Source of the DNA: Nymphaea colorata
Taxonomy: Eukaryota > Streptophyta > Magnoliopsida > Nymphaeales > Nymphaeaceae
Assembly (NCBI RefSeq): GCF_008831285.2
Contig: NC_045142.1
Location: forward strand, 1,991,001 to 2,055,000
Length of the DNA: 64,000 nt
Reading direction: 5' to 3'
In this document: piece by piece, positions 1 to 9,547 of the stretch
How positions within the stretch are numbered: the stretch's first letter is position 1
Layout: each line of letters opens with the position of its first letter
Notes under the pieces: generated by a model
The model's input: the letters and a program-made list of their open reading frames with translations, nothing else
What the model was told of the DNA's origin: nothing
Databases searched by the model: none
Translations under genes and position numbers: made by a program

Positions 1-137
1 TATAATATAAAAAAAATTATTGTAACCAGGCCGGCCCAGCCTGGTGCCCATTCCTGGCCCGTGTTCGAGGTTCGAACATCGGGCATGCCGGATCGAGTTC
101 TTACGGTGCCAAGCAGGCCGATGCCCTTCCTTCCGCT

Positions 138-1172
138 CAGTGGCGAAGCGGGGCCACTTGTACGTAAAGGAAAAGTAAAAATAAAATAAAATGTCACTAT
201 GTAAATGAAGCAAATTTAGAAGGATTGAAGGTCAGGAAGACCGGGAAAGCGTGGACATACCGTGCCCTCTTTGCCGCGGACATCCCTGACCACGCAGAGC
301 ACGAGGAGCCAGAGGAACCACCAGCGGATCCCCCCGCTAATATCCCGACTGCCCCAACTCAACCGGAGAAGACCTTCCTTGAGACACTCGAGGAAGAATT
401 GCGGCAGGCAGACCAAATCTACCAAGGGAGCCGATGGGAGATGGATGTCCCCCTGACTCCGGAACCCGAGCCACTACCTTGGATAGAGGACCTAGCGCAG
501 GTGGCCGTACAGGAGCTCGCCCGCATACAAGACACAGAGCCCCAAGAGGAAGGACCGATACTGGCAGTCTTGCGGAAACAATGGAGGACCTCCGTTGCTT
601 TTGACTTCGACCCACCCCCACCGGAAGAAGAGCATAAGGTCAACCAAACCTACCAACAGGGACCCCGGAACGTATTCCTACCCGGGAAGGATTGGCTCGT
701 CTCCTCCTCAGAATGGGGACGAATAGATCGAACCAGGAGATGATCATGGGCCTGGCCTGACGCAATGATTGAAAGAAATAACTCTCCGAGGTCCGAATAT
801 AAAATTCCATATGACCAAAGCAACGAGCAAATACCATTCATGGGAAGATTTTAGCAAGAGCTGTCCTTGTGCCAAAATATGAATATCCGGATACGTTCAT
901 AAGAAGGAACACAAGACATGTATCTAATTGACGTTATTTTATGAAAAAAGTTAATTTTTTCTATAGTTAAAATCTTGTTATAAGAGCTGTTCATTTTTTT
1001 ATTATTATAAAACATCATTAAACTCAAAAGATAAATAACTTAGTATATGGTTTCCCTCAAATTGTTTTAGCATCCTAGGCTAATGACAATTTGACGGTTC
1101 CGATTAGTCAATTTGTGGGTATTGTGGGATCCAGTAAATTTGCTTCATTTACATAGTGACATTTTATTTTAT
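138..1172. mobile_element. hAT-like element, right end truncated (array copy 1)
   Basis: Same element as at 3015-4072. The left terminus CAGTGGCGAAGCGGGG starts at 138 after the target-site sequence CTTCCGCT (130-137). The right inverted repeat is recognisable (TTTGCTTCATTTACATAGTG from about 1139) but stops after its TTTTATTTTATT stretch, losing about 50 bp including the terminus. It should therefore be immobile by itself. Confidence 0.75.
225..743 (+). CDS. Element-borne reading frame of unknown function, 172 aa (copy 1)
   Basis: An open frame inside the hAT-like element. The predicted protein is acidic and proline/glutamate-rich in its middle, starts MKVRKTGKAWTYRALFAADI and contains WIEDLAQVAVQELARIQDTE. 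I do not recognise the family. It is not a hAT transposase. It could be a captured host fragment or a degraded gag-like or pararetrovirus-like piece, and neither is shown by what I can see. It has no visible promoter. The first codon as listed is not a convincing initiator, so translation is doubtful. Confidence 0.3.
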   Translation: MKVRKTGKAWTYRALFAADIPDHAEHEEPEEPPADPPANIPTAPTQPEKTFLETLEEELRQADQIYQGSRWEMDVPLTPEPEPLPWIEDLAQVAVQELARIQDTEPQEEGPILAVLRKQWRTSVAFDFDPPPPEEEHKVNQTYQQGPRNVFLPGKDWLVSSSEWGRIDRTRR

Positions 1173-1574
1173 TACTTAAAATATATTTTATATTTAAAAA
1201 TTTATTCTATATTTTAAAAATAATTTTTTATTGTAACCGGGTCAAGCTGGGCTAGGCCCGAGTTTCAGGAACCCAAGCTATTTGTGGGCGCCGGGCCAGG
1301 CCGCCGGCGGGGGGCCGATACCTGGCCCGTGACGGCCCGAGCTTCGCAATGTTAAAAGAGCATTTTTTATTATTTTTAAAATTTAAAAATATATATTTTA
1401 TTTTTTTAAATATAATTTATATTTAAAAATTTATTTTATAATATAAAAAAACATTATTGTAACCAGGCCGGCCCAGCGTGGTGCCCATTCCTGGCCCGAG
1501 TTCGAGGTTCGGACATCGGGCATGCCGGATCCAATTCTTATGGTGCCAAGCAGGCCGATGCCCTTCCTTCCGCT

Positions 1575-2612
1575 CAGTGGCGAAGCGGGGCCACTTGTAC
1601 GTGAAGGAAAAGTAAAAATAAAATAAAATGTCACTATGTAAATGAAGCAAATTTAGAAGCATTGAAGGTCAGGAAGACCGGGAAAGCGCGGACATACCGT
1701 GCCCTCTTTGCCGCGGACATCCCTGACCACGCAGAGCACGAGTTGCCAAAGGAACCACCAGCGGATCCCCCTGCTAATATCCCGACTGCCCCAACTCAAC
1801 CGGAGAAGACCTTCCTTGAGACACTCGAGGAAGAAATGCGGCAGGCAGACCAAATCTACCAAGGGAGCCGATGGGAGATGGATGTCCCCCTGACTCCGGA
1901 ACCCGAGCCACTACCTTGGATAGAGGACCTAGCGCAGGTGGCCGTACAGGAGCTCGCCCGCATACAAGACACAGAGCCCCAAGAGGAAGGACCGATACTG
2001 GCAGTCTTGCGGGAACAATGGAGGACCTCCATTGCTTTCGACTTCGACCCACCCCCATCGGAAAAAGAGCATAAGGTCAACCAAACCTACCAACAGGGAC
2101 CCCGGAACGTATTCCTACCCGGGAAGAATTGGCTCGTCTCCTCCTCAGAATGGGGACGAATAGATCGAACCAGGAGATGATCATGGGCCTGGCCTGACGC
2201 AATGATTGAAAGAAATAACTCTCCGAGGTCCGAATATAAAATTCCATATGACCAAAGCAACGAGCAAATACCATTCATGGGAAGATTTTAGCAAGAGTTG
2301 TCCTTGTGCCAAAATATGAATATCCGGATACGTTCTAATTGACGTTATTTTATGAAAAAAGTTAATTTTTTCTTAATTTTTTCTATAGTTAAAATCTTGT
2401 TATAAGAGCTGTTCATTTTTTTATTATTATAAAACATCATTAAACTCAAAAGAAAAATAACTTAGTATATGGTTTCCCTCAAATTGTTTTAGCGTCCTAG
2501 GCTAATGACAATTTAACGATCAATTTAACGGATCCGATTAGTCAATTTGTGGGTATTGCGGGATCCAGTAAATTTGCTTCATTTACATAGTGACATTTTA
2601 TTTTATTTTATT
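1575..2612. mobile_element. hAT-like element, right end truncated (array copy 2)
   Basis: This is the second array copy. It has the same left end and target-site sequence (1567-1574) and the same internal right-end truncation as copy 1, so copies 1 and 2 share a duplication junction. A segment of about 20 bp near 2338 is missing compared with the other copies, and small direct duplications are present near 2360 and 2515. Confidence 0.75.
1662..2180 (+). CDS. Element-borne reading frame of unknown function, 172 aa (copy 2)
   Basis: Copy of the frame at 225-743, also open for 172 codons. The few differences (such as W to R, EEPEE to ELPKE, L to M, K to E, D to N) mostly change amino acids. That is the pattern of drift rather than of strong protein conservation, though the copies are too young for this to be decisive. 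Function unknown. Confidence 0.28.
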   Translation: MKVRKTGKARTYRALFAADIPDHAEHELPKEPPADPPANIPTAPTQPEKTFLETLEEEMRQADQIYQGSRWEMDVPLTPEPEPLPWIEDLAQVAVQELARIQDTEPQEEGPILAVLREQWRTSIAFDFDPPPSEKEHKVNQTYQQGPRNVFLPGKNWLVSSSEWGRIDRTRR

Positions 2613-3014
2613 ACTTAAAATATATTTTATATTTAAAAATTTATTCTATATTTCAAAAATAATTTTTTATTGTAACCGGGTCAAGCTGGGCTAGGCCCGA
2701 GTTTCAGGAACCCAAGCTATTTGGGGGCGTCGGGCGAGGCCGCCGGCGGGGGGCCGATACCTGGCCCGTGACGGCCCGAGCTTCGCAATGTTAAAAAAGT
2801 ATTTTTTATTAATTTTAAAATTTAAAAATATATATTTTATTTTTTAAAATATAATTTATATTTAAAAATTTATTTTATAATATAAAAAAAAAATTATTGT
2901 AACCAGGCCGGCCCGGCCTGGTGCCCACTCCTGGCCCGAGTTCGAGTTTCGAACATCGGGCATGCCGGATCCAGTTCTTACGGTTTCAAGCAGGCCGATG
3001 CACTTCCTTCCGCG

Positions 3015-4072
3015 CAGTGGCGGAGCGGGGCCACTTGTACGTGAAGGAAAAGTAAAAATAAAATAAAATGTCACTATGTAAATGAAGCAAATTTAGAAGG
3101 ATTGAAGGTCAGGAAGACCGCGAAAGCGCGGACATACCGTGCCCTCTTTGCCACGGACATCCGTGACCACGCATAGCACGAGGAGCCAGAGGAACCACCA
3201 GCGGATCCCCCCGCTAATGTCCCGACTGCCCCAACTCAACCGGAGAAGACCTTCCTTGAGACACTCGACGAAGAAATGCGGCAGGCAGACCAAATCTACC
3301 AAGGGAGCCGATGGGAGATGGATGTCCCCCTGACTCCGAAACCCGAGCCACTACCTTGGATAGAGGACGTAGCCCAGGTGGCCGTACAGGAGCTCGCCCG
3401 CATACAAGACACAGAGCCCCAAGAGGAAGGACCGATACTGGCAGTCTTGCTGGAACAATGGAGGACCTCCATTGCTTTTGACTTCGACCCACCCGGTCAA
3501 CCAAACCTACCAACAAGGACCCCGGAAGGTATTCCTACCCGGGAAGGATTGGCTCGTCTCCTCCTCAGAATGGGGACGAATAGATCGAACCAGGAGATGA
3601 TCATGGGCCTGGCCTGACGCAATGATTGAAAGAAATAACTCTCCGATGTCCGAATATAAAATTCCATATGACCAAAGCAACGAGCAAATACCATTCATGG
3701 GAAGATTTTGGCAAGAGTTGTCCTTGTGACAAAATATGAATATCCGGATACGTTCATAAGAAGGAACACAAGACATGTATCTAATTGACGTTATTTTATG
3801 AAAAAAGTTAATTTTTTCTATAGTTAAAATCTTGTTAAAAGAGCTGTTCATTTTTTTATTATTATAAAACATCATTAAACTCAAAAGATAAATAACTTAG
3901 TATATGGTTTCCCTCAAATTGTTTTAGCATCCTAGGCTAATGACAATTTAACGGGTCCGATTAGTCAATTTGTGGGTATTGTGGGATCCAGTAAATTTGC
4001 TTCATTTACTTAGTGACATTTTATTTTATTTTTACTTTTCCTTCACTTACAAGTGGCCCCGCTCCGCCACTG
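3015..4072. mobile_element. Non-autonomous hAT-like element, intact copy (1058 bp)
   Basis: The ends are inverted repeats of about 80 bp: the left arm starts CAGTGGCGGAGCGGGGCC at 3015 and the right arm ends with its complement at 4072. The flanks are an 8-bp target duplication: CTTCCGCG at 3007-3014 against CTTCCACT at 4073-4080 (6/8). The sister copies have CTTCCGCT on the left, which matches 7/8. An 8-bp duplication and CAGTGGCGGAG-like ends are typical of plant hAT elements. No hAT transposase is visible inside, only a 172-codon reading frame in sister copies, so it would need transposase from elsewhere. Confidence 0.8.
3102..3617 (+). pseudogene. Disrupted third copy of the element-borne frame
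   Basis: Third copy of the frame at 225-743. A TAG stop interrupts it early (near 3173), and about 20 bp are missing near 3490 relative to copies 1 and 2, which shifts the reading frame. The deletion ends share short CCGG homology. The downstream frame stays open by chance or because this is the older arrangement. This copy lies in the only element with both ends intact. Confidence 0.5.
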
Positions 4073-4080
4073 CTTCCACT

Positions 4081-4599
4081 AACCCTAAATGTTACATAAA
4101 CATTTTTCGGGCCTCAGAATCCAATACAATGAGATTTAGATTGAGTTTTAGCTGATTTGATCACCCGAATTGTTCGGATATGAAGATATCTGAGTTCCGG
4201 AACTCAAACCCATGCACCAATGGTCTTTCAACTCTTTTGTTTATAGCGTGGGTAGAGATAGGAAGCATGGCAATTTCTGGAGTTGTCAAGCACTGGTAGG
4301 CATATAGCAGTTTACAGAAGAAGGGTGACGTGAAGTGTGAATGAAGCAATTTGTTCTTCTTGTCCTTTTCTTGAAATGTCACCATTGAAGCTCTTTACTA
4401 GCTTTATTTAAGCTCCCCAATGTGTTTGTTGTCTTCATGTGATCAAATTCGATGGGCATCAGAAACTCTGTTTCCTAGACGTGGTCCATGCCTTGATGTG
4501 CTGTGGTGAGTTACAAGATTTAGTTTAGAATATTGGGGAACCTTTTATGTGCCAAAACTTCTAATATTCAGTTTATTTTGTTTTATTTTCTTTAATCCG
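4081..4599. other. Spacer, nothing recognised
   Basis: AT-rich single-copy-looking sequence between the transposon array and the SDR fragment. The missing 5' exons of the SDR gene were looked for here and not found. Confidence 0.5.
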
Positions 4600-4986
4600 G
4601 TAAACAATGTTGGGACAAATATAAGGAAGCCAACTGTGGAATATACAGCCGAGGATTTTTCATTTCTAATGTCGACCAACTTAGAATCTGCTTACCATCT
4701 CTGCCAACTTGCTCATTCGCTTTTGAAAAGGTCAGGAAATGGAAGTATTGTGCTTGTATCTTCTGTTGCTGGCGTTGTCGCTCTAAGTTCTGGTTCCATC
4801 TATGCGGCAAGTAAAGGTTAGTGGTTTTTCTATTCATGATTGTGATTTTTTTTTTTTTTCTTTCAAATCAATTATTTGATGCGTTATACCAGCTTGCAAA
4901 GAATTTTGGCTTGTGAGTGGGCAAAGGACAATATCCGTACCAACTCTGTTTCCCCTTGGTATATAGAGACATCGCTCACTGAAAAT
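4600..4986 (+). pseudogene. Tropinone-reductase-like short-chain dehydrogenase, broken fragment
   Basis: Two exon remnants of a plant SDR of the tropinone-reductase-like group. Exon-like block 4600-4816 encodes [15 protein letters not shown] and continues through the catalytic serine region ([16 protein letters not shown]) to the YxxxK motif as YAASK, followed by a good donor (G|GTTAGT). Block 4879-4986 encodes ACEWAKDNIRTNSVSPWYIE and TSLTENV, ending at a GTAAAG donor. The gene is broken: the N-terminal NAD-binding exon is absent upstream, the second block lacks an AG acceptor at the expected place, one extra T before the ACEW segment shifts the frame, and no C-terminal exon follows. Intron positions are kept, so it decayed from a genomic copy rather than a retrocopy. 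Confidence 0.8.
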
Positions 4987-5661
4987 GTAAAGCTTGCTAT
5001 CTCCCTGTTGTTCCATACTTTTCTCCAAAAAAATTCGTTTGACTCGTAGCCAGAAATACACAATGTTTTCGAAAATAACATGACAAGCAACAAAAAATAA
5101 AAAAACAAAAGAAAGGATAATCGTTATATTTGAAAAAAAAAACATTAAAAATCAATTTATCACGATTTTTTTGGGTATTTTTTCATTTTTTATTTTTTTC
5201 CAATTTTTGTTTTGTTGTTTTGTTTCTCTTGTTTTAGGTATTCAAGTGACCTCCTAGATGCAATAAAGGCTCATTACTTTGTCATTTTTATAATTTTTAC
5301 TAGATGTTTTTAATACATTTTTAGTAGATTCTCATTTATTGTATTTTTATCTAACATTTTGATTTTTTTATTTTTTTGTAAATCTCATAAATTTCCCTTA
5401 TATTTTCTCGAAAAGAACAACTTTGCCAAGAAATACCTAAGAAAAACCTTGCTGATAAAAACCCAAGAATGATGTTTGTGGCTATGATTTGGCTATAACA
5501 GTTTAGTGTATGTAGAGGAGTTTGGTTGATGACGCCTACTGAAATTGCAGATGTCCGTGTAGTTTTTCTCTACACAGGGCTTTCTACCATGTTAATTTAG
5601 ATTCTGTCTCTCTACACAGGGCTTTCTACCATGTTAATTTAGATTCTGTCTTTCAATCATA
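4987..5661. other. AT-rich spacer with a 42-bp direct duplication
   Basis: No gene seen. A 42-bp segment beginning CTACACAGGGCTTTCTACC is directly repeated once (about 5570-5653). The rest is poly-T-rich. Confidence 0.6.
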
Positions 5662-5931
5662 TTCGTAAAAAACAGTTTCACAAAAAAATAAAAGTTCAAA
5701 TATTAAAGGTGGGGGAAGGGGAAGGTCGGCCCCATGAACTCTAGAAATGGGTAATGGTTTCAGCCAAATCTTCGCGTTAATGGGTTGAATTGAATGGGGG
5801 GGGAACAAAGAAGAGAAGGCAATGAAGCTAATTGCAGTGGCAGCGGCATCAACCACTGCTGAAGATGATGGGCGGAGGATGCAGGCGACCGCCCTTGGAC
5901 GAGGCTAAGGTTCTCCACTCTCCAGCGAGAA

Positions 5932-6189
5932 ATAGGGGTGGGCACCGGGCCGGGCCACCAACAGGGGCTCGGTAGCTCGGCCCGATTGGGCCCGACCCGG
6001 TCCCGGTAATATTTAAAAAAAAAAATATTTTTTACTATTTATTAAATTTAATAATATATTTTTTACTATTTAAAATATAAAAAAATTATTTTATAATTTA
6101 AAAAATATTTTTTATTGGTAACCAGGCCGGGCCCACCAGAGTTTCAGCCCCATCGGGCTGACCCGGCCTGGCCCGATGCCCATCCTTAT
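5932..6189. mobile_element. GGGCC-type MITE (258 bp) inside repeat copy A
   Basis: Starts ATAGGGGTGGGCACCGGGCC and ends with the matching inverted sequence (GATGCCCATCCTTAT). It is flanked by 8-bp imperfect target duplications AGCGAGAA (5924-5931) and AGTAAGAA (6190-6197). Repeat copy C has the uninterrupted site near 9827, which confirms the insertion. GC-rich arms enclose an AT-rich centre. Target-site size places it with hAT-type MITEs. Confidence 0.85.
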
Positions 6190-7309
6190 AGTAAGAAATG
6201 CAAAATGATGACACACTCATACTGGAATACCATAGTCCCCTCGACTTCTGTTCGATCCATAGAAGGAAGGCGCTGCTTTTTGCCCTTCAATTAGTGCTCT
6301 ATTTCCTGCATTCAGTAAAAGCATCTGCTATTTACTTCTGGCTCCAGAGAAGCATCATGTGAAGCCGAAGGAGAAGACAAACTGATGCTTCTCGTTTGAA
6401 GGCCGAAGGAGAAGACCATGAGAAGCATGACCAAACCAGAAAGGTGGGTGATGGAAAGAGCAACAAGAGAAGGGTCGGGGCAGGAGTGCTGGTGGAGCTG
6501 CAATTCCACCCCTCCCGCCTACTAGCAGTGGCAGCAGCTGTCCCATCCTTTCTCATGGCCTGGCTCCACGGCAGCAGCATACGGCCTCTATACCAGCGAC
6601 ACAGCCTCTCAGTTTTTTGCAACAAAAACACAACAAAGTCGCGGAGAAGGAGAGAGAGAGAAAGAAAGCATGAGTTTGAAAATTTATGGGTTTACTTATA
6701 GGCACTCTCTATTTAATCTTATACTCATGAGAAAAAAAAAATCATACAGAGTTGAAGTTGGGCTTCTAAAATAGGATTCCCTGTATGCCCAACTAGGCTG
6801 TTACAAAGCTAGTGGATTACTACCTTTTAAGTTTTATATAACTACTAAAAATGTTGTAACTAATTACCATAATGCATTATTAGGCCCTCTCATACGTTGT
6901 AAGATTATACGTCAGGCACATGGCCACAACCCAATATTTTCGGTGTCTTACAGGCAATTCGCTTCGTCATCCGAAGATCCTTCAGAACCTGATCCTGATC
7001 CTAGTCTTAGTGCACATGTTTTGTCTTAGTTGTCTCTCTTTGAATTTCTTTATTTGATGGTTTGCACTCCTCTGTAAGCTCCTAACTTCTTGTTAGGAGT
7101 CTTGTTGTTAGTTATACAATGTTCCTTCCTTCTCTCTCTCTCTCTCTCTCTCTCTATGGATGTTTTTATTAAAAATTAAATTACTTCCTTTCAATGCAAC
7201 ATGTTGCAATTTTAAGATGGAGAATCACAACCACTGTTTTGCATATGGTGCTCCCAACCATGGGTGATGGCTACTGCTTGGTGCAATATAAATGTACCTT
7301 GGTTAGGAC

Positions 7310-7442
7310 AAGGGGGGGTGGGGAAGAAAAAATTATTTTGAAAAAAACGAATTTTTTTTGTTTGACTCAACCCGTCGCTCCTCATGACCCGACCCGCGGA
7401 CCGTTTGGCCCGCCCCTAAAAAAAATTCCGACTCCGCCCCTT
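7310..7442. mobile_element. Small hAT-like MITE (133 bp) inside repeat copy A
   Basis: An insertion relative to copy C: the host sequence GTTAGGAC (7302-7309) is repeated as ATTAGGAC (7443-7450, 7/8) on the far side. Copy C runs straight through at about 11275. The ends read AAGGGGGGGTGGGG and CTCCGCCCCTT. Its right half is nearly the inverted complement of 7473-7545, another piece of the same family. Confidence 0.75.
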
Positions 7443-7472
7443 ATTAGGACTACATTTTCTCTTTGCATATGG

Positions 7473-7545
7473 GCAGAGCCAGAATTTTTTTTAGGAGCGG
7501 GCCAAACGGTTCGCGGGTCGGGTCAAGAGGAGCGACGTTGAATCA
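7473..7545. repeat. Second piece of the same MITE family, inverted
   Basis: Reads GGGCAGAGCCAGAA onwards and is about 85-90 percent the reverse complement of 7370-7440, so the two can pair as a hairpin with about 30 bases between them. GGGCAGAGCC is the typical outer end of this hAT-like MITE group. Confidence 0.6.
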
Positions 7546-7763
7546 AACTAAAACGGAAACCACCTTTTGACTTAAAACGGAAACCACCTTTTCACTTAAA
7601 AGGCAGTTCTGGAAAGTACAAGTTTTTCATGAAATCAAAATTTAAGGGAAAGTCTTCTTTTAGCACGTTTTTTTTTTAAACAATTGTTATTGAAAGTGAA
7701 GCTGATACAAAAATTCAAATCTGCAGTTGGCATGGTGACTCTCTTAATTGCGCTTACGTTTTT

Positions 7764-8680
7764 TCTCTATTTCCTGCATTTAGTAAAAGCATCCGTTATT
7801 TACCTCCTCTAGAAAAGCATCATGTGAAGGCCAAAGGAGAAGACTAACAGCGTTTGAATGCCGAAGGAGAAGACCATCAGAAGCATTTCGTCTGAAGACC
7901 GAACGAGAAAGGTGGGTGATGGAACGAGCAGCAAGAGAAGGGTCGGGTTAGGAGGTGGTAGCAACCGTCCGATCCTTTTTCATGGCCTGGATCCACGGCA
8001 GCGGCATACAGCCTCCATACCAGCGACACAGCCTATCAGTTTTCTGTTTGAGATTTGGACAACGCAGCATTAGCTTGGGACTTTGAACCTGCAACAAGAA
8101 CACAACAAACCAGCCGAGAAGGAGAGAGAGAACAAGAAAGCAAAAATGGTGAGTTTGAAAATTTATGGGTTTACTTTTAGGAACCCTCTATTTAATCTTG
8201 TACTCCTGAGAAAAAAAAAATTTCTATTTAATCTTGTACTTGTGAAAGAAAAATTTTGTTCCTTACTGAGTGGACGTTCCGCTTTTAAAATAGGCTTCAT
8301 TGATTCCCCGTTTGCTCAACTGGGCAGTTACAAAGCAAGTGGGTTACTACCTTCTCAGTTTTAAAAAACCACTAAAAATATTGTAACTAATTGCCATAAT
8401 GCATGAGTGGGCCCTCTCATATGTTATAAGATTGCAGGTCAGGCGCATGGCCAGAACCCAACAGTTTCAGTGTCACACACGCCATGGGGCACATCCGCTT
8501 GCTTTATATCGTTTCCTGATCCTCATCTCAGTGTGCGTGTTTTGTCTTAGTTCTCTCTTCCAATTTCTTTTTATGATGTCCTCTCTAAGCTCCTAACTTC
8601 TTGTTAGGAGTCTTGTTGTCCTTCTCTCTCTCTTTCTATGGATGTGAGAATTAAAAACTAAATGCTGCAATATTAAGCTG
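7764..8680. repeat. Unclassified repeat, copy B (truncated)
   Basis: Matches copy A from about 6298 and copy C from about 9940 onward, without either GGGCC MITE. It ends within the AAGCTGGAGA segment, where the flank of the foldback at 8715 begins. It lacks the first 600 bp or so of copies A and C. Confidence 0.7.
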
Positions 8681-8714
8681 GAGATGGTGATGAATTTGAA
8701 AAATGAAAAAAAAA

Positions 8715-9347
8715 ATTGTTTTCCGGATAATTGCTTGCCTATATGCTAGTAAATCTGAATTCTGTTTTGAAAAATAATATCTGAATCTGAATAACTCGTT
8801 TATTTGAACTTCATGGTTAGATTCATGGGAGAAGTTTTTATACAATTGACCTGCGTGCAGATGATCAGGTGACAGCCGAAGTTGACCTAGCGGTCAAAGC
8901 CTGCTTTGCGGCCAACCTTTAGATCTGGGTAGGGCCAAATTGAATTCAAATCCAAAAAATATATGGCGCAATTAAAAAAATTTATTTTTTTCAATATAAA
9001 ATTTTTTCTTTTCATTGGAGAGGGTAAGGCCATTGCCTAAGCGGCCCCCCCTCCCTCTGCCCCTGCACCTACGGCCATCGGCCATGGTCCGTGGTCAAAG
9101 GCAGCCCGAGGTCCGTGGTCAAAGGCAGCCCGAACTGCTTGAACCGCTAGGTCAACATCTGCCCTGTCTCCCTTTGCAACTTGGGTTGTCAAGAAATCCT
9201 TGTCCTCAGGTCAATTGTATAAAAAACTTTTCCTAGGAACCTAACCGTGAAGTCCAAATAAATGAGTTATCAGATTCATATAATATCTTTCAAAACTGAA
9301 TTCAGATCCACCTAGTATAAAGGCAAGCAATTATCTAGAGAACAAAG
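8715..9347. repeat. Large imperfect inverted repeat (foldback)
   Basis: The arm 8715-8853 is the imperfect reverse complement of 9207-9347 (both contain GATAATTGCTTGCCT-type and TACAATTGACCTG-type blocks in opposite orientation). Weaker pairing continues inward to about 8912 and 9107 around GTTGACCTAGCGGT. The loop holds AT-rich sequence, a hAT-MITE-like end (CCCTCTGCCCCTG near 9053) and a directly repeated GGTCCGTGGTCAAAGGCAGC block at about 9089 and 9113. No coding function is seen. Confidence 0.7.
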
Positions 9348-9547
9348 AATTTCTTTCTGTTTTCCATATTTCATCCCCATCTACAGGCCAATGATAAGCA
9401 TTTCAAATTGGTTTTGCAGCTTAAAACTTGTTTACTTGAATGGTTTTCTTCAACACATACTAATTAATCATTTATGAAAAAAAAAACTGAGATGACTGAA
9501 ATAATTTGAAACAACAGATAACCTTTTTGCTTGTAGCGAACAACCAA

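Larger units (their letters stand above)
1..4072. repeat. Three-copy tandem array, period about 1.44 kb
   Basis: The same sequence recurs with offsets of 1437 bp (138 to 1575) and 1440 bp (1575 to 3015). The first unit is cut by the window edge. Each unit holds a GGGCC-rich, AT-interrupted MITE block (for example 1173-1574) followed by a hAT-like element that begins CAGTGGCG. In units 1 and 2 the right end of the hAT-like element stops inside its inverted repeat (about 1172 and about 2612) and runs straight into AT-rich MITE sequence. Only unit 3 keeps the full right end (4072). This fits one composite insertion, amplified by unequal exchange through AT-rich stretches. The units are very similar, so the amplification looks recent. 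Confidence 0.85.
5662..7757. repeat. Unclassified repeat, copy A
   Basis: Similar along its length to 9548-11665 and in part to 7764-8680. Shared landmarks are a GAAGGAGAAGAC motif, the phrase CTCCTAACTTCTTGTTAGGA (a short hairpin), a (CT)n tract at 7133-7155, and the block ending ACCATGGGTGATGGCTACTG. No long reading frame or known domain is visible. I could not identify terminal repeats, so its class is open: a non-autonomous retroelement or a fragment of a segmental duplication are both possible. Two later MITE insertions interrupt it. Confidence 0.7.
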
